Shown: positions 25,827 through 36,941, counted from the stretch's first letter. The stretch: 44,823 nucleotides of DNA from Latilactobacillus fuchuensis DSM 14340 = JCM 11249 (GCF_000615805.1 NZ_BAMJ01000019.1:1-44823), one strand, 5' to 3'. Numbers and translations are program-made. The notes: a model not told the origin generated them from the sequence alone.

Positions 25827-27830
25827 ATGATTGATCGACAAGAGAATAACCAATTTAAATTAGTGGCCCCTTATGAGCCAGCTGGGGACCAACCGGCGGC
25901 CATTGAGACCCTGACTAAGAATTTTGAAGCGGGTGCTAAGGCGCAAGTGTTGATGGGCGCAACTGGGACTGGTAAGACTTTTACAATGTCGAACGTGATT
26001 AAGAATTTAAATAAGCCAACGCTAATTATCTCGCATAATAAAACTTTGGCTGGCCAACTATACGGTGAATTTAAACAATTCTTCCCGGATAATGCCGTCG
26101 AATATTTCGTGAGTTATTATGATTATTATCAACCGGAAGCCTATGTACCTTCCAGTGATACCTATATTGAAAAGGATTCGAGCATCAATGATGAAATTGA
26201 TAAATTGCGCCATTCAGCCACGAGTTCATTGTTGGAACGCAACGATGTGATTGTGATTGCGTCGGTTTCATGTATCTTTGGTTTGGGTGATCCTAAAGAA
26301 TATCAAGATCATGTTTTATCGATACGGCCGGGGATGACGATTGAACGTAACGATTTATTGCGCCAATTAGTCGATATTCAGTTCGAACGCAATGATATCG
26401 ATTTCCAACGGGGCCGCTTCCGGGTCCGTGGTGATGTTGTTGAAATTTTCCCAGCATCGCGTGATGATCACGCCATGCGCGTTGAATTCTTTGGCGATGA
26501 GATTGATCGGATCGTTGAAGTGGATGCCTTGACCGGTGAAGTATTAGGGGAGCGCCAGCATGTGGCGATTTTCCCAGCGACCCATTTTATGACTAATGAT
26601 GAAAAAATGGAACGAGCCATTGAGAGTATTAAGGCGGAGTTAGCTGACCGTTTGAAAGCGTTGAATGCTGAAAATAAATTACTGGAGGCCCAACGACTCG
26701 AACAACGCACTAATTATGATTTAGAAATGATGCAAGAGATGGGTTATTGTTCCGGTATTGAAAATTATTCACGCCATATGGAAGACCGCCAAGCTGGCGA
26801 ACCACCCTATACCTTGATCGATTTCTTCCCCAAAGATTTCATCATGATGATTGATGAATCGCATGTGACGATGCCGCAGATTCGTGGGATGTATAACGGC
26901 GATCGCGCGCGGAAACAGATGTTGATCGATTACGGTTTTCGTTTGCCAAGTGCGTTGGATAATCGGCCATTAACCTTGCCTGAATTTGAGAAACACGTCA
27001 ATCAGATTATGTACGTTTCCGCAACGCCAGGACCTTACGAAGCGGAACAAACCGATTTGCAAATCGATCAGATTATTCGACCAACCGGCTTATTAGATCC
27101 GAATATCGAGGTCCGGCCAATTATGGGCCAGATTGACGATTTAGTCGGCGAGATTAATCAGCGAGTTGAAAAAGATGAACGGGTCTTTATTACGACGTTA
27201 ACCAAGAAGATGGCCGAAGATTTAACCGATTATCTGAAAGAGTTAGGCGTTAAAGTCCGTTATCTACACAGTGATATTAAAACCTTAGAACGAACTGAAA
27301 TTATCCGCGATTTACGTTTGGGCAAGTTTGACGTCTTAATCGGGATTAACTTGTTGCGTGAAGGGATTGACGTGCCTGAAGTGTCGTTAGTCGCGATTTT
27401 AGATGCGGATAAAGAAGGCTTCTTACGCAGTGATCGTTCCTTGATTCAAACCATTGGGCGGGCGTCTCGAAACGCGCATGGTGAAGTGATTATGTACGCG
27501 GATAAAGTGACAGATTCAATGAAACGGGCGATTAGTGAAACCAAACGGCGCCGTGAAATTCAAGAAGCTTATAATCTAAAACATGACGTGACACCAACTA
27601 CGATCATTAAACCGGTTCGTGATGCGATTTCAGTTGTGCAATCGGTCGATCATCCTGAAGATATTAAGATGACCAATGAGGTTGATTTCGATAGTATGTC
27701 GAAGGCTGAAAAACGTGAAATGGTTGAACGTTTAACGGAACAAATGAGAACGGCTGCTAAGAAACTCGACTTTGAACAAGCCGCTACTTTGCGGGATACG
27801 ATTCTAGAATTAAAGAGTGAAATTGATTAA
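25827..27830 (+). CDS. uvrB: Excinuclease ABC subunit B
   Basis: UvrB is the damage-verification helicase-like subunit of nucleotide excision repair. From ATG 25827 the protein has 667 residues: Walker A GATGTGKT near 42-49, the beta-hairpin [13 protein letters not shown], motif DESHVTMPQ, the helicase motifs [14 protein letters not shown] and QTIGRASRN, and a C-terminal UVR motif ([18 protein letters not shown]) that binds UvrC. The start follows CTGGAGG; a start at 25809 is in frame but overlaps that site. Confidence 0.97.
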   Translation: MIDRQENNQFKLVAPYEPAGDQPAAIETLTKNFEAGAKAQVLMGATGTGKTFTMSNVIKNLNKPTLIISHNKTLAGQLYGEFKQFFPDNAVEYFVSYYDYYQPEAYVPSSDTYIEKDSSINDEIDKLRHSATSSLLERNDVIVIASVSCIFGLGDPKEYQDHVLSIRPGMTIERNDLLRQLVDIQFERNDIDFQRGRFRVRGDVVEIFPASRDDHAMRVEFFGDEIDRIVEVDALTGEVLGERQHVAIFPATHFMTNDEKMERAIESIKAELADRLKALNAENKLLEAQRLEQRTNYDLEMMQEMGYCSGIENYSRHMEDRQAGEPPYTLIDFFPKDFIMMIDESHVTMPQIRGMYNGDRARKQMLIDYGFRLPSALDNRPLTLPEFEKHVNQIMYVSATPGPYEAEQTDLQIDQIIRPTGLLDPNIEVRPIMGQIDDLVGEINQRVEKDERVFITTLTKKMAEDLTDYLKELGVKVRYLHSDIKTLERTEIIRDLRLGKFDVLIGINLLREGIDVPEVSLVAILDADKEGFLRSDRSLIQTIGRASRNAHGEVIMYADKVTDSMKRAISETKRRREIQEAYNLKHDVTPTTIIKPVRDAISVVQSVDHPEDIKMTNEVDFDSMSKAEKREMVERLTEQMRTAAKKLDFEQAATLRDTILELKSEID

Positions 27831-27842
27831 AAGAGGTAGAAT

Positions 27843-30692
27843 ATGGCAAACGATAAGATCGTTATTCACGGCGCGCGGGCGCATAATTTAAAGGATATTG
27901 ATGTCACGATTCCGCGGGACAAACTGGTCGTCATTACCGGTTTATCTGGTTCAGGGAAGAGTTCCTTGGCGTTTGATACCTTATACGCGGAAGGACAACG
28001 GCGCTACGTTGAAAGTTTATCAGCGTATGCGCGTCAATTTTTAGGTCAGATGGATAAACCGGACGTCGATTCGATTGATGGGTTGAGTCCAGCGATTTCA
28101 ATTGATCAAAAAACGACCTCCAAAAATCCACGTTCAACGGTCGGCACAGTGACCGAAATCAATGATTATCTGCGTTTGTTGTGGGCGCGGGTCGGTCATC
28201 CAATCTGTCCCAACGATGGCACTGAAATTAGCAGTCAATCGGTTGAACAGATGGTTGATCGGGTTTTAGCATTGCCTGAACGGACGAAGTTACAGATTAT
28301 GTCGCCGATTATTCGCGCTAAAAAAGGTCAACATAAAAAAGTTTTTGAAAAGATTCAACGTGAAGGGTATGTGCGGGTTCAAGTTGACGGCGAAGTCATG
28401 GACGTTAGTACCGAGATTGAATTGGATAAGAATAAAAAACATGATATCAATATTGTCGTGGATCGGATTGTCGTTAAAGAGGGCATTCGTTCTCGTTTAT
28501 TTGATTCGTTCGAAGCGGCTTTACGGTTATCTGAAGGTTACGCGACTGCGGACGTGATTGATGGTGAACAACTACTCTTCTCTGAACATTATGCGTGTCC
28601 AGTCTGTGGCTTTACGGTGGGTGAATTAGAACCAAGACTCTTCTCATTTAACGCACCGTTTGGGGCGTGTCCTGAATGTGATGGTTTGGGCCTCAAGCTA
28701 GAAGTTGATACTGATTTAGTGATTCCAGATACCACTAAGACGTTGCGAGAAGGCGCGATTGCACCGTGGAATCCGATTAGTTCCCAATATTATCCACAGA
28801 TGTTAGAACAGGCGTGTACCTCGTTTAAAATCGATATGGATCGGCCATTTAGCAAGTTAACGCCCAAACAAAAAGAGCTCATTTTAAACGGCTCCCAAGG
28901 CAAAGAATTCCATTTCCATTATGAAAATGATTTTGGTGGCGTTCGCGATGTGGATGTGCCGTTTGAAGGGGTCATCAGTAATATTAATCGGCGTTATCGC
29001 GAAACTAACAGTGATTTCACGCGGACTCAGATGCGGACCTACATGACTGAATTAACTTGCCAAACTTGTCATGGCGCGCGTTTAAATCGCCAAGCCTTAT
29101 CGGTTAAGGTTGGTGGTCAAGATATTGCGGCCGTGTCTGCGAATGCGATTAAAGAGGCGTTACCATTCTTTGAAGCTTTAACATTATCTGAAAAAGATAG
29201 TATGATTGCGAAACCAATTTTGAAGGAAGTCCACGATCGCTTGACCTTCTTGATGAATGTTGGTTTGGATTATTTAACGCTTAGTCGTTCGGCTGGGACG
29301 TTATCCGGCGGGGAAGCTCAACGGATTCGTTTGGCGACTCAAATCGGTTCTAACTTATCCGGTGTACTCTACATCTTAGATGAACCGTCGATTGGTTTGC
29401 ATCAACGCGACAACGACCGATTAATTGGTTCATTAAAGAAGATGCGTGATTTAGGGAATACGTTAATCGTCGTTGAACATGATGAGGATACGATGCGCGC
29501 AGCCGATTATCTGATTGATATCGGACCCGGCGCCGGTGAATTGGGTGGTCACGTGATGGCTGCGGGGACCCCAACCGAGGTTGAACAAAATCCGAAGTCG
29601 TTAACGGGTCGGTATTTAGCGGGTAAAGAATACGTGCCAGTACCGTTGAAGCGCCGTAAAGGCAACGGGAAGAAATTGCGGGTGACCGGTGCGGCTGAAA
29701 ATAACCTGAAAGACTTAACCGTTGATTTTCCGTTAGGTGATTTTATTGCGGTCACGGGGGTTTCCGGTTCTGGTAAATCAACGTTAGTGAATACGATTTT
29801 AAAGAAAGCATTGGCGCAAAAGATTAACCGCAATTCGGCGAAACCGGGTCAATATAAAACACTGACCGGTTATCAAAATATTGAAAAATTGGTTGATATC
29901 GATCAAAGTCCAATCGGTCGGACACCGCGGAGTAATCCGGCAACCTATACGAGTGTCTTCGATAACATGCGGGACTTATTTGCCCAAACTAATGAAGCAA
30001 AGTTACGCGGTTACAAGAAGGGCCGCTTTAGTTTTAACGTTAAAGGCGGTCGCTGTGAAGCTTGTAAGGGTGACGGGATTATTAAGATTGAGATGAATTT
30101 CTTGCCAGACGTCTACGTGCCTTGTGAAGTTTGTCATGGTAGCCGTTATAATTCTGAAACGTTGGAAGTCGTTTACAAAGGTAAAAATATCGCGCAGATT
30201 TTAGCGATGACAGTTGAAGAAGCCACGGCCTTCTTCGAAAACATTCCGAAGATTGCGCGTAAATTACAAACCATTGTCGATGTCGGTTTAGGGTACGTGA
30301 CGTTAGGTCAATCGGCCACGACACTTTCCGGTGGGGAAGCCCAACGGATGAAGTTAGCAGCGGAACTCCAAAAACAATCAACGGGTAAAAATTTATACAT
30401 CTTGGATGAACCGACCACTGGTTTGCACACCGATGATATCAAACGCCTATTAGTTGTTTTGGAACGGTTAGTTGACGAAGGCAATACGATTTTAGTGATT
30501 GAACATAACCTAGACGTAATCAAGACTGCCGATTATGTGATTGACTTAGGCCCTGAAGGTGGCGACAAAGGCGGGACAATCGTCGCGACTGGGACACCGG
30601 AAGAAATTGCCGAAGTAGCCGATAGTTATACAGGGCAATATTTAAAGCCAATTCTAAAACGCGACATGCAACGAACATTAGCAGATCAATAA
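27843..30692 (+). CDS. uvrA: Excinuclease ABC subunit A
   Basis: UvrA is the damage-recognising ATPase dimer of excision repair. The 949-residue product has two ABC modules, each with Walker A (GLSGSGKSS near 33-41; GVSGSGKST near 640) and signature motifs ([26 protein letters not shown]). Two zinc-finger Cys sets are seen (CPVC..CPEC and CEAC..CEVC). It begins 12 bp after uvrB and is its operon partner. Confidence 0.98.
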   Translation: MANDKIVIHGARAHNLKDIDVTIPRDKLVVITGLSGSGKSSLAFDTLYAEGQRRYVESLSAYARQFLGQMDKPDVDSIDGLSPAISIDQKTTSKNPRSTVGTVTEINDYLRLLWARVGHPICPNDGTEISSQSVEQMVDRVLALPERTKLQIMSPIIRAKKGQHKKVFEKIQREGYVRVQVDGEVMDVSTEIELDKNKKHDINIVVDRIVVKEGIRSRLFDSFEAALRLSEGYATADVIDGEQLLFSEHYACPVCGFTVGELEPRLFSFNAPFGACPECDGLGLKLEVDTDLVIPDTTKTLREGAIAPWNPISSQYYPQMLEQACTSFKIDMDRPFSKLTPKQKELILNGSQGKEFHFHYENDFGGVRDVDVPFEGVISNINRRYRETNSDFTRTQMRTYMTELTCQTCHGARLNRQALSVKVGGQDIAAVSANAIKEALPFFEALTLSEKDSMIAKPILKEVHDRLTFLMNVGLDYLTLSRSAGTLSGGEAQRIRLATQIGSNLSGVLYILDEPSIGLHQRDNDRLIGSLKKMRDLGNTLIVVEHDEDTMRAADYLIDIGPGAGELGGHVMAAGTPTEVEQNPKSLTGRYLAGKEYVPVPLKRRKGNGKKLRVTGAAENNLKDLTVDFPLGDFIAVTGVSGSGKSTLVNTILKKALAQKINRNSAKPGQYKTLTGYQNIEKLVDIDQSPIGRTPRSNPATYTSVFDNMRDLFAQTNEAKLRGYKKGRFSFNVKGGRCEACKGDGIIKIEMNFLPDVYVPCEVCHGSRYNSETLEVVYKGKNIAQILAMTVEEATAFFENIPKIARKLQTIVDVGLGYVTLGQSATTLSGGEAQRMKLAAELQKQSTGKNLYILDEPTTGLHTDDIKRLLVVLERLVDEGNTILVIEHNLDVIKTADYVIDLGPEGGDKGGTIVATGTPEEIAEVADSYTGQYLKPILKRDMQRTLADQ

Positions 30693-30706
30693 TTTAACAC
30701 TCTGAC

Positions 30707-30735
30707 TTGAGCATTTGCGTTAAAAAAAGTATGAT
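30707..30735 (+). promoter_or_regulatory. Promoter of the DUF308 gene
   Basis: TTGAGC (30707-30712) and TATGAT (30730-30735) with a 17-bp spacer. Confidence 0.7.
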
Positions 30736-30765
30736 AAGGGTATCAATTTGTATGGGGTGAAGCAT

Positions 30766-31302
30766 ATGTTTAGAAAGAATGATTGGGAATTTGATTGGTC
30801 AGAACTGATGACTGGTGTGATTTTTCTAGTAGTGGCTTATTTCTTATTTAAGAAACCAGGCGTTGCTCTATCTGGTTTTGTGATGGTGATTGCACTTGCT
30901 GCGATTATTCGTGGGATTGCCAAGTTGAGCGCGTATCGTCATTTACGTGAAGATACCGGCATTCGGGCAACCTTGATGTTGATTAATGCCATTTTGGATA
31001 TTATTCTAGGGTTCCTATTCATCTTCAACGTGCCAGTCGGCATTATTAGTATTAGCTACGTCTTTGCGGCTTGGTTCCTAGTGGATGCGATTGTTGGTTT
31101 ATTAAACGTTGGTCATTTAAAACAGTTCAATCTGTTTTTATACGTCGTTTCAATAATCTTAGATATCTTAGGGATTGTCGTCGGCTTATTGCTCTTGATG
31201 AATCCAGTTGTGACAGCGGTCACGTTAGCGACTTTAGTTGGTTTCTATTTTGCCATTCTAGGGGTTAACGCTATCGTCATTGCTTTTGCGCGACGGATGT
31301 AA
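30766..31302 (+). CDS. DUF308/HdeD-family membrane protein
   Basis: The protein (178 residues from ATG 30766) has six hydrophobic helices in three pairs and the DUF308-type pattern of Gly-rich helix ends (for example IRGIAKLSAYR, FLVDAIVGLLNVG, FAILGVNAIVIAF). HdeD of enterobacteria is linked to acid resistance, but the family is broad and no function is assigned. The start is chosen because GGGGTGA lies 6 nt upstream; a TTG at 30748 is less likely. Confidence 0.8.
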   Translation: MFRKNDWEFDWSELMTGVIFLVVAYFLFKKPGVALSGFVMVIALAAIIRGIAKLSAYRHLREDTGIRATLMLINAILDIILGFLFIFNVPVGIISISYVFAAWFLVDAIVGLLNVGHLKQFNLFLYVVSIILDILGIVVGLLLLMNPVVTAVTLATLVGFYFAILGVNAIVIAFARRM

Positions 31303-31306
31303 ATTT

Positions 31307-31349
31307 AAAATCGGTCTATCCCTAAGTTGCGGGATAGACCGATTTTTTT
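31307..31349 (+). terminator. Terminator after the DUF308 gene
   Basis: AAAATCGGTCTATCCC pairs with GGGATAGACCGATTTT, followed by TTT. Confidence 0.9.
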
Positions 31350-31402
31350 AAATGATTTTTAATTGAAAACGTACAACTCATTAAAACGGAGGAAAAACAA
31401 AC

Positions 31403-31960
31403 ATGATCATTGAAACTAAACGGTTAATACTAAGACCATTCACCCCAGATGATGCGTCAGCCATCTATCAATATGCGAAAGATCCTAAGATTGGGCCGAT
31501 TGCGGGTTGGCCGGTGCACACCAGCGTGGCCAATAGCCGTCAGTTGATTGAACAATATCTAATGAAACCAGAGGTCTATGCTGTTACGTTAAAAGCCAAT
31601 CCAACCGAAGCTATTGGCAGTGTCGGGTTAGAACTGATTAGCGCCGGCGATGGCCAACCTTTTATGGGCGCCGATGATGCTGAGATTGGTTATTGGATCG
31701 GCGTGCCATTCTGGGGTCAGGGGTTAATCCCTGAAGCGATGGCGGCCTTAATTGAACATGGTTTCGAGACTTTGAACCTAGCTAATATTTGGTGTGGTTA
31801 CTATGACGGTAATCACCAATCAGAACGGGCTCAAGCTAAACTTGGCTTTCAACCAGCCCTGACGATTGATGAAATGTATAATCCAATCTTGGACGATACC
31901 AGACAGGAACATTTTACGAAACTAACCAAGAAACAATGGTTAACACAGAAAAATCAATAA
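31403..31960 (+). CDS. GNAT family acetyltransferase, RimJ/RimL-like
   Basis: The 185-residue protein begins ETKRLILRPFTPDDA, typical of the RimJ/RimL branch, and has the acetyl-CoA binding region around EIGYWIGVPFWGQGLIPEA and the C-terminal ERAQAKLGFQ. It probably N-acetylates a protein or small amine; the substrate cannot be told. RBS ACGGAGG. The stop codon lies inside a perfect inverted repeat. Confidence 0.85.
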   Translation: MIIETKRLILRPFTPDDASAIYQYAKDPKIGPIAGWPVHTSVANSRQLIEQYLMKPEVYAVTLKANPTEAIGSVGLELISAGDGQPFMGADDAEIGYWIGVPFWGQGLIPEAMAALIEHGFETLNLANIWCGYYDGNHQSERAQAKLGFQPALTIDEMYNPILDDTRQEHFTKLTKKQWLTQKNQ

Positions 31961-32005
31961 AAAAAGTTAGTCAATGGTCTACCTGTTGGCTAACTTTTTT
32001 TATTG
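31955..32005 (+). terminator. Terminator overlapping the GNAT stop codon
   Basis: CAATAAAAAAAGTTAG and CTAACTTTTTTTATTG form a perfect 16-bp stem; the inner TCAA/TTGG extends it. It can work in both directions. Confidence 0.85.
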
Positions 32006-32023
32006 ATTAACATGGCTAAATAA

Positions 32024-32063
32024 GGTGTGTTCGCTTTCAAAGACACACCAGGAATGTTACAAT
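32024..32063 (+). promoter_or_regulatory. rapZ promoter with an inverted repeat
   Basis: TTTCAA (32035-32040) and TACAAT (32058-32063, with extended TGT) are 17 bp apart. A perfect 7-bp inverted repeat GGTGTGT (32024-32030) / ACACACC (32043-32049) brackets the -35, a possible operator. Confidence 0.6.
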
Positions 32064-32092
32064 GAGCAAAGCGATAAATGAGGAGTGGTAAG

Positions 32093-32977
32093 ATGACAGA
32101 TACATTGAACTTAGTCGTGATTACAGGAATGAGCGGCGCCGGTAAAACCGTTGCCATGCAAAGTTTTGAAGATTTAGGTTATTTCTGTGTGGATAATATG
32201 CCACCAACCTTGTTACCCAAGTTTTGGGAACTGGTTAAAGAATCGGGTAAGGTCACTAAAATTGCGCTCGTCATTGATTTACGGTCGCGTGCTTTTTATG
32301 ATGAAATTATTGAAATGTTAGCTAATCTGGACAATACCCAGTTTGTCACCACTAAAATTCTTTTCTTAGATGCGTCAGACGAAGAATTGGTCTCACGGTA
32401 TAAAGAAACGCGCCGGTCTCATCCGTTAGCGATGGAAGGTCGGTTAATGGACGGAATTCGCAAAGAACGCGCCCTATTGACTGAAATTCGAAACCGTGCG
32501 CAGATGGTGGTCGATACGTCAGCGATGTCACCACGTCAATTACGCGAACAAATTTTTCACGTTTTTAAAACCAGTGACAATCCCTCATTCCATATTGAAG
32601 TCATGTCGTTTGGCTTTAAATATGGGTTACCGATTGACGCCGATATTGTGATGGATGTCCGGTTCTTACCCAATCCCTATTACGTGCCTGAATTTAAAGA
32701 ATTAAACGGCTTAGATGCGCCAGTGCGTGATTATGTGATGGCGCAACCCGCAACCGAGAAGTTTTATCAACAACTGAGCGGGATGTTGAAAGATATCATG
32801 CCCGGCTATTTAGAAGAGGGTAAAACCAGTGTGACCATCGCGATTGGTTGTACGGGTGGGCAACACCGCTCTGTCGCGTTAGCACAACGGTTGGCCGATG
32901 ATTTAGCTGTCGACTACCCAGTTGATGTGACCCATCGGGATATGAAGAAACGAAAGGAAACGGTGAATCGGTCATGA
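32093..32977 (+). CDS. rapZ: RNase adapter protein RapZ / nucleotide-binding protein YvcJ
   Basis: The 294-residue protein has Walker A GMSGAGKT near 12-19 and the family's C-terminal [15 protein letters not shown] motif. In Escherichia coli RapZ guides RNase E to a small RNA; in Bacillus the homologue YvcJ is a GTPase linked to competence. The start ATG 32093 follows GAGGAGTGG (a start at 32078 is inside this site). Its stop overlaps yvcK by 4 bp (ATGA). First gene of the conserved rapZ-yvcK-whiA operon. Confidence 0.95.
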   Translation: MTDTLNLVVITGMSGAGKTVAMQSFEDLGYFCVDNMPPTLLPKFWELVKESGKVTKIALVIDLRSRAFYDEIIEMLANLDNTQFVTTKILFLDASDEELVSRYKETRRSHPLAMEGRLMDGIRKERALLTEIRNRAQMVVDTSAMSPRQLREQIFHVFKTSDNPSFHIEVMSFGFKYGLPIDADIVMDVRFLPNPYYVPEFKELNGLDAPVRDYVMAQPATEKFYQQLSGMLKDIMPGYLEEGKTSVTIAIGCTGGQHRSVALAQRLADDLAVDYPVDVTHRDMKKRKETVNRS

Positions 32978-34008
32978 CAGCCGCAAATCGCATTATTCGG
33001 GTGATTAAAGGTCGTCAGCCTAAAGTGGTTGTCATTGGTGGTGGGACCGGACTCCCCGTTATCTTGAAGAGTTTACGGGAACAAAACGCGGATGCGACTG
33101 CGATTGTGACGGTCGCTGATGATGGCGGTTCGTCTGGCGTCATTCGGGATTACATCAACGTCGTGCCACCGGGTGATATTCGGAATGTCTTAGTCGCTTT
33201 ATCAGATTTACCACAATTAACCTTGGATATCTTTCAATATCGGTTTAAATCACACGATGCCTTTTTCTCGGGCCATGCGATTGGCAATCTGATTATTGCG
33301 GCGTTATCCGAAATGGAATCCGGCATATTCGATGCGGTACAACGGTTATCTGAAATGATGGAAGTTGATGGGCACGTTTATCCGGCCGCCAATGTGGCAT
33401 TATCGTTGAATGCCCGGTTTACAGATGGCACGCAATTAGTGGGCGAATCCGAAATTTCAGCCGCGCGCAAACAGATTGAACACGTCTGGGTGACGAAGAC
33501 CGCTGATGACGGTGAAGGCCAACCAACGGCGATGCCCGAAGTTATTGAATCGATCATGGCTGCTGATGTGGTTGTTTTAGGTCCGGGGAGTTTGTTTACG
33601 AGTATCTTGCCGAATTTGATGATTGAAAACTTAGGACAAGCCGTTACCCAAACAAAGGCAGAAGTGATCTATATTTGTAATATCATGACCCAAAAGGGTG
33701 AAACCGAACGTTTTACGGATGCTGATCATGTTCGGATATTAAATGAACATTTGCAACAGAATTTTGTGGATACCGTGTTAGTCAATACCGGCCGCGTGCC
33801 AGAAAATTATTTAGATCATCAGAAATATGATGAAATTTTATGGCCGGTTGAACATGATTTTAAAGGATTACGCCAATTGGGTTGTCGGGTCATTTCCGAT
33901 AATTTTTTGGAATTACGCAACCATGGCGTTTTTCATAATGGTCAAAAAGTCGTTCAAGAAATTATGAACTTGGCTTTTCAGGTGAATACAGCTAAACGAG
34001 GTGAATAA
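32974..34008 (+). CDS. yvcK: Gluconeogenesis factor YvcK
   Basis: The 344-residue protein belongs to the CofD/UPF0052 family: [33 protein letters not shown] and [16 protein letters not shown] are conserved. YvcK binds UDP-sugars and is needed for growth on gluconeogenic carbon and for cell shape in Bacillus. It overlaps rapZ by 4 bp and lies 2 bp before whiA, so the three are co-translated. Confidence 0.95.
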   Translation: MTAANRIIRVIKGRQPKVVVIGGGTGLPVILKSLREQNADATAIVTVADDGGSSGVIRDYINVVPPGDIRNVLVALSDLPQLTLDIFQYRFKSHDAFFSGHAIGNLIIAALSEMESGIFDAVQRLSEMMEVDGHVYPAANVALSLNARFTDGTQLVGESEISAARKQIEHVWVTKTADDGEGQPTAMPEVIESIMAADVVVLGPGSLFTSILPNLMIENLGQAVTQTKAEVIYICNIMTQKGETERFTDADHVRILNEHLQQNFVDTVLVNTGRVPENYLDHQKYDEILWPVEHDFKGLRQLGCRVISDNFLELRNHGVFHNGQKVVQEIMNLAFQVNTAKRGE

Positions 34009-34010
34009 GG

Positions 34011-34955
34011 ATGGCTTCCTACGCTAGTGAAGTAAAGAAGGAATTAACTCAGTTAGAAGTACATCCAGAACACGCACGGGCAGAATTAGCGGCTTTGATT
34101 CGGATGAATGGTTCGTTAAGTTTAATGAATCATCAATTTGTTTTAAATGTTCAGACTGAAAATCCGGCGATCGCTCGCCGGATTTATAGTTTATTACGGC
34201 AGAATTATCAGATTGAATCAGAACTATTAGTGCGCCGTAAGATGAAGTTAAAGAAAAATAATCAATATATCGTACGATTGAAATACGGAACGAATAAAGT
34301 GCTCAACGATTTAAACATTGTTGAAGCTGATGGCTTTACGATTCATACTCAGGTTTCGGAGGATGTCATTAACGAGGATCAACGGGTTCGTTCTTATTTA
34401 AGAGGGGCATTTCTGGCAGGCGGTTCGGTCAATAATCCTGAAACCAGCCGTTATCATTTGGAAATTTATTCTTTATATGAAGAACATAATCAAGATATTG
34501 CACAGATGATGAATCGCTTTGGATTGAACGCCAAAACCACGGAACGTCGGAGTGGTTACATTACTTATCTGAAAGAGGCCGAAAAAATTGCGGATTTCTT
34601 ACAGGTAGTGGGCGCGACGAATGCAATGTTGAAGTTTGAAGATATCCGGATTGTCCGAGATATGCGGAATTCGGTGAATCGCTTAGTTAATTGTGAAACG
34701 GCCAATTTAAATAAAACAATCGATGCAGCGACGAAACAAATCGAAAATATCGAATATTTAAGAGACACTATCGGTTTGGACAATCTACCGGTTAAACTCC
34801 GCGAGATTGCGTTATTACGTTTGGAATTCCCAGATATTACGCTCAAAGAACTTGGCGAACGGATGCCAAGTGGGGCGATTTCTAAATCTGGCATTAATCA
34901 CCGCTTAAGAAAATTAAATCAATTAGCAGAAAATTATCAGCAAGGCGTCATATAA
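34011..34955 (+). CDS. whiA: DNA-binding protein WhiA
   Basis: The 314-residue protein joins a degenerate LAGLIDADG-type domain ([25 protein letters not shown] visible in two parts around residue 128-150) with a C-terminal helix-turn-helix ([20 protein letters not shown]). In Bacillus WhiA influences cell division and chromosome segregation; in Streptomyces it controls sporulation. Position after yvcK is universal in Firmicutes. Start ATG 34011. Confidence 0.96.
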   Translation: MASYASEVKKELTQLEVHPEHARAELAALIRMNGSLSLMNHQFVLNVQTENPAIARRIYSLLRQNYQIESELLVRRKMKLKKNNQYIVRLKYGTNKVLNDLNIVEADGFTIHTQVSEDVINEDQRVRSYLRGAFLAGGSVNNPETSRYHLEIYSLYEEHNQDIAQMMNRFGLNAKTTERRSGYITYLKEAEKIADFLQVVGATNAMLKFEDIRIVRDMRNSVNRLVNCETANLNKTIDAATKQIENIEYLRDTIGLDNLPVKLREIALLRLEFPDITLKELGERMPSGAISKSGINHRLRKLNQLAENYQQGVI

Positions 34956-34960
34956 AGGTG

Positions 34961-35012
34961 TACAATTTAATTGTTGGTCCAGATTGACTTATGCAATTTA
35001 ATTCTATATGAT
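34961..35012 (+). promoter_or_regulatory. Promoter with two OhrR-type operators
   Basis: TTGACT (34984-34989) and TATGAT (35007-35012) have a 17-bp spacer. TACAATTTAATTGTT (34961-34975) lies just upstream of the -35 and TGCAATTTAATTCTA (34992-35006) fills the spacer; both resemble the OhrR operator TACAATT-AATTGTA and are 31 bp apart, three helical turns. This indicates autoregulation. Confidence 0.75.
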
Positions 35013-35050
35013 ATGCTTACCAGTGGACACTATTAATTGGAGGAAGAAAT

Positions 35051-35503
35051 ATGGTTGAACCAGTTTTATTAGATGAACAATTATGCTTTTCAATTTATCG
35101 TGCGCAAAAGGCGTACAATCACTTTTACGGAAAGGTTTTAAAACCGTTTAGTTTAACGTACCCACAATTTATCGCGATGCTAGCGTTATGGGAACATGGC
35201 ACGATGTCGGTTAAAGAGTTGGGACATCATCTAGAACTTGATAGTGGCACCTTAACACCGCTATTGAAACGTCTAGAAGCTGATGGTTGGGTTAATCGTA
35301 ACCGAGCAGCTGATGATGAACGCCGCGTTGATGTCTCATTAACGCAAAAAGCTGAAGATCAAAAAGATGAAATCTACGAACGCGTTGGCGGTTGTACCAA
35401 CTATTTAGATTTTTCAAGCGATAAATATCATGAATTACGGCAAAGTATGAACGAAGTCGAACGTCATTTAAATGCGATTCAGGTTGAAGAAGGCCGGTTC
35501 TAA
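35051..35503 (+). CDS. ohrR: MarR-family peroxide-sensing regulator, OhrR-like
   Basis: The 150-residue protein has a winged helix (about 52-95; MSVKELGHHLELDSGTLTPLLKRLEADG, DERRVDVSLT). The N-terminal segment DEQLCFSIYRA places Cys12 at the reactive-Cys position of OhrR sensors; a second Cys115 (RVGGCTNYL) would suit a two-Cys type. Operator matches before the gene support OhrR over generic MarR. No ohr peroxidase gene is in the window, so its target besides itself lies elsewhere. Confidence 0.8.
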   Translation: MVEPVLLDEQLCFSIYRAQKAYNHFYGKVLKPFSLTYPQFIAMLALWEHGTMSVKELGHHLELDSGTLTPLLKRLEADGWVNRNRAADDERRVDVSLTQKAEDQKDEIYERVGGCTNYLDFSSDKYHELRQSMNEVERHLNAIQVEEGRF

Positions 35504-35514
35504 TAGGTCGCTAT

Positions 35515-35566
35515 AAAAAGGGTCTAACCAGATCAGTAGTTGACTACTCTGGTTAGACCCTTTTTT
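35515..35566. terminator. Bidirectional terminator between convergent genes
   Basis: AAAAAGGGTCTAACCAGA pairs with TCTGGTTAGACCCTTTTT; inner AGTAGT/ACTACT extends the stem. A and T runs on both sides allow it to serve ohrR and the dsbA-like gene. Confidence 0.9.
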
Positions 35567-35571
35567 GGTGC

Positions 35572-36093
35572 TTATTGCGAAATTAATTGTTCTAATTCGG
35601 TCAGATCAATTGATTCATCAAAAATATGTTGGCCGAGAATAATCGTGGGGACAAATTGAATATTGGCCGTCTGTGCTTCGTGTTCAATCGCAGCTAAGGC
35701 CGCTTGATTATTTTGAGGGGTCAATTTTAGATTCTGTTTGAGATACAGATCAAGTTCATTGGGCGCTAAGTCGGGGCGCCAAGTGGGTTGGTGTGCGTAT
35801 AGAAAACGAATCGCGTTGACGGCGGTTTCCGGTTGGTCAAACGGTAAATAGGTGTGGGCTAAATTACCCAGTTGTAAATCATCTTTATCCTTGTTTAAGG
35901 GTTTAATAATCCGCCGGACGCGCCCTTCTTTAACGGCTTGGGTTAAGAGTTGATCCGAACGATAAAACCATTTACGACAATAGGGACAAGCTAAATTTAG
36001 AAATTCGACGGTCGTAATCGGCGCTGATTCGGCCCCCAGTACAATGCCGCCGTCGATCGTGACTTTGTCTGCTTTAATGACACTAATATCCAT
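35572..36093 (-). CDS. DsbA-like thioredoxin-fold protein
   Basis: The 173-residue protein has a thioredoxin fold with redox motif CPYC (Cys36, Cys39) in TVEFLNLACPYCRKW and a cis-Pro region (IQFVPTIILG, near 155). No signal peptide is visible, so it is probably cytoplasmic. It fits the thioredoxin_4/FrnE-DsbA group. Start follows AAAGGAGG. It lies next to the peroxide sensor and clpP, which would suit a role in oxidative protein repair, by inference. Confidence 0.8.
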   Translation of the reverse strand: MDISVIKADKVTIDGGIVLGAESAPITTVEFLNLACPYCRKWFYRSDQLLTQAVKEGRVRRIIKPLNKDKDDLQLGNLAHTYLPFDQPETAVNAIRFLYAHQPTWRPDLAPNELDLYLKQNLKLTPQNNQAALAAIEHEAQTANIQFVPTIILGQHIFDESIDLTELEQLISQ

Positions 36094-36162
36094 CTTAAAA
36101 GCCTCCTTTGATTCTTAACCAAGTATAGCAAAAATGGGGATTGCCTTAAAAAATTATGAACT

Positions 36163-36197
36163 AAAAAAGCCAATTCCGCGAAGAATTGACTTTTTAT
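36163..36197 (-). terminator. clpP terminator
   Basis: On the minus strand AAAAAGTCAATTC pairs with GAATTGGCTTTTT around a TTCGCG loop. Confidence 0.85.
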
Positions 36198-36202
36198 AGT
36201 GA

Positions 36203-36787
36203 TTATTTAGGTTGGTTAACCATGATATCGTCAATCAAACCATAATCTTTGGCTTCTTGAGCCGTCATGTAGTTATCACGATCAGTATCTTGTTGTAGTT
36301 TTTCAAACGTTTGACCAGAATTGTCGGCTAAAATTTGATTTAAACGTTTCCGAGTTTTCAAAATTTCGCGAGCAGCAATTTCGATTTCAGTTTGTTGGCC
36401 TTGAGCGCCACCTAAAGGTTGGTGAATCAAGACGGTTGAGTTAGGTAAGGCAAAACGTTTGCCTTTGGTCCCAGCTGATAATAAGACACTCGCCATTGAT
36501 GCAGCCATGCCCATTGCGATGGTTTGAACATCAGATTTGATGAAGTTCATCGTATCCATAATCGCTAAACCAGCGGTCACAGAACCACCGGGTGAGTTGA
36601 TGTAAATTGAAATGTCTTTGTCAGAATCTTGGGCATCCAAGAAAAGTAATTGTGCAATAATGGTGTTCGCCATTTGATCGTTGACTTCACCAGATAGCAT
36701 AATAATCCGGTCTTTTAATAGACGTGAATAAATATCGTATGAACGTTCGCCACGTGACGTTTGTTCAATAACTGTAGGTACTAACAT
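36203..36787 (-). CDS. clpP: ATP-dependent Clp protease proteolytic subunit
   Basis: ClpP forms the tetradecameric serine protease chamber used with ClpX, ClpC or ClpE. The 194-residue protein shows the catalytic Ser in GMAASMAS (Ser97), His in LIHQPLGG (His122) and a conserved Asp in [28 protein letters not shown]. It is on the opposite strand from rapZ-yvcK-whiA, which is usual. A CtsR operator lies on its promoter. Confidence 0.98.
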   Translation of the reverse strand: MLVPTVIEQTSRGERSYDIYSRLLKDRIIMLSGEVNDQMANTIIAQLLFLDAQDSDKDISIYINSPGGSVTAGLAIMDTMNFIKSDVQTIAMGMAASMASVLLSAGTKGKRFALPNSTVLIHQPLGGAQGQQTEIEIAAREILKTRKRLNQILADNSGQTFEKLQQDTDRDNYMTAQEAKDYGLIDDIMVNQPK

Positions 36788-36832
36788 TGAATTGCCTCCT
36801 TATATGAACCAGAGTTTAAGCACTCTGAAATC

Positions 36833-36872
36833 TATAAATCAAATTTTACAGCAAAGGTCAATTTTGGTCAAA
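36833..36872 (-). promoter_or_regulatory. clpP promoter with CtsR operator
   Basis: On the minus strand TTGACC and TTTATA are 17 bp apart (-10 at 36833-36838, -35 at 36856-36861 of the plus strand). GGTCAATTTTGGTCAAA (36856-36872, plus strand) is a heptad direct repeat GGTCAAT-N3-GGTCAAA matching the CtsR box, and it covers the -35. Confidence 0.85.
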
Positions 36873-36906
36873 TGGAAAGCCTCTTTTCTGAAAATATTTA
36901 GTGATT

Positions 36907-36935
36907 TTGCGTCAAACTTTAAAATATGTTATACT
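36907..36935 (+). promoter_or_regulatory. Promoter of an apparent non-coding RNA
   Basis: TTGCGT (36907-36912) and TATACT (36930-36935) with a 17-bp spacer, divergent from clpP. No open reading frame with a binding site follows. Confidence 0.7.
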
Positions 36936-36941
36936 GTTAAC

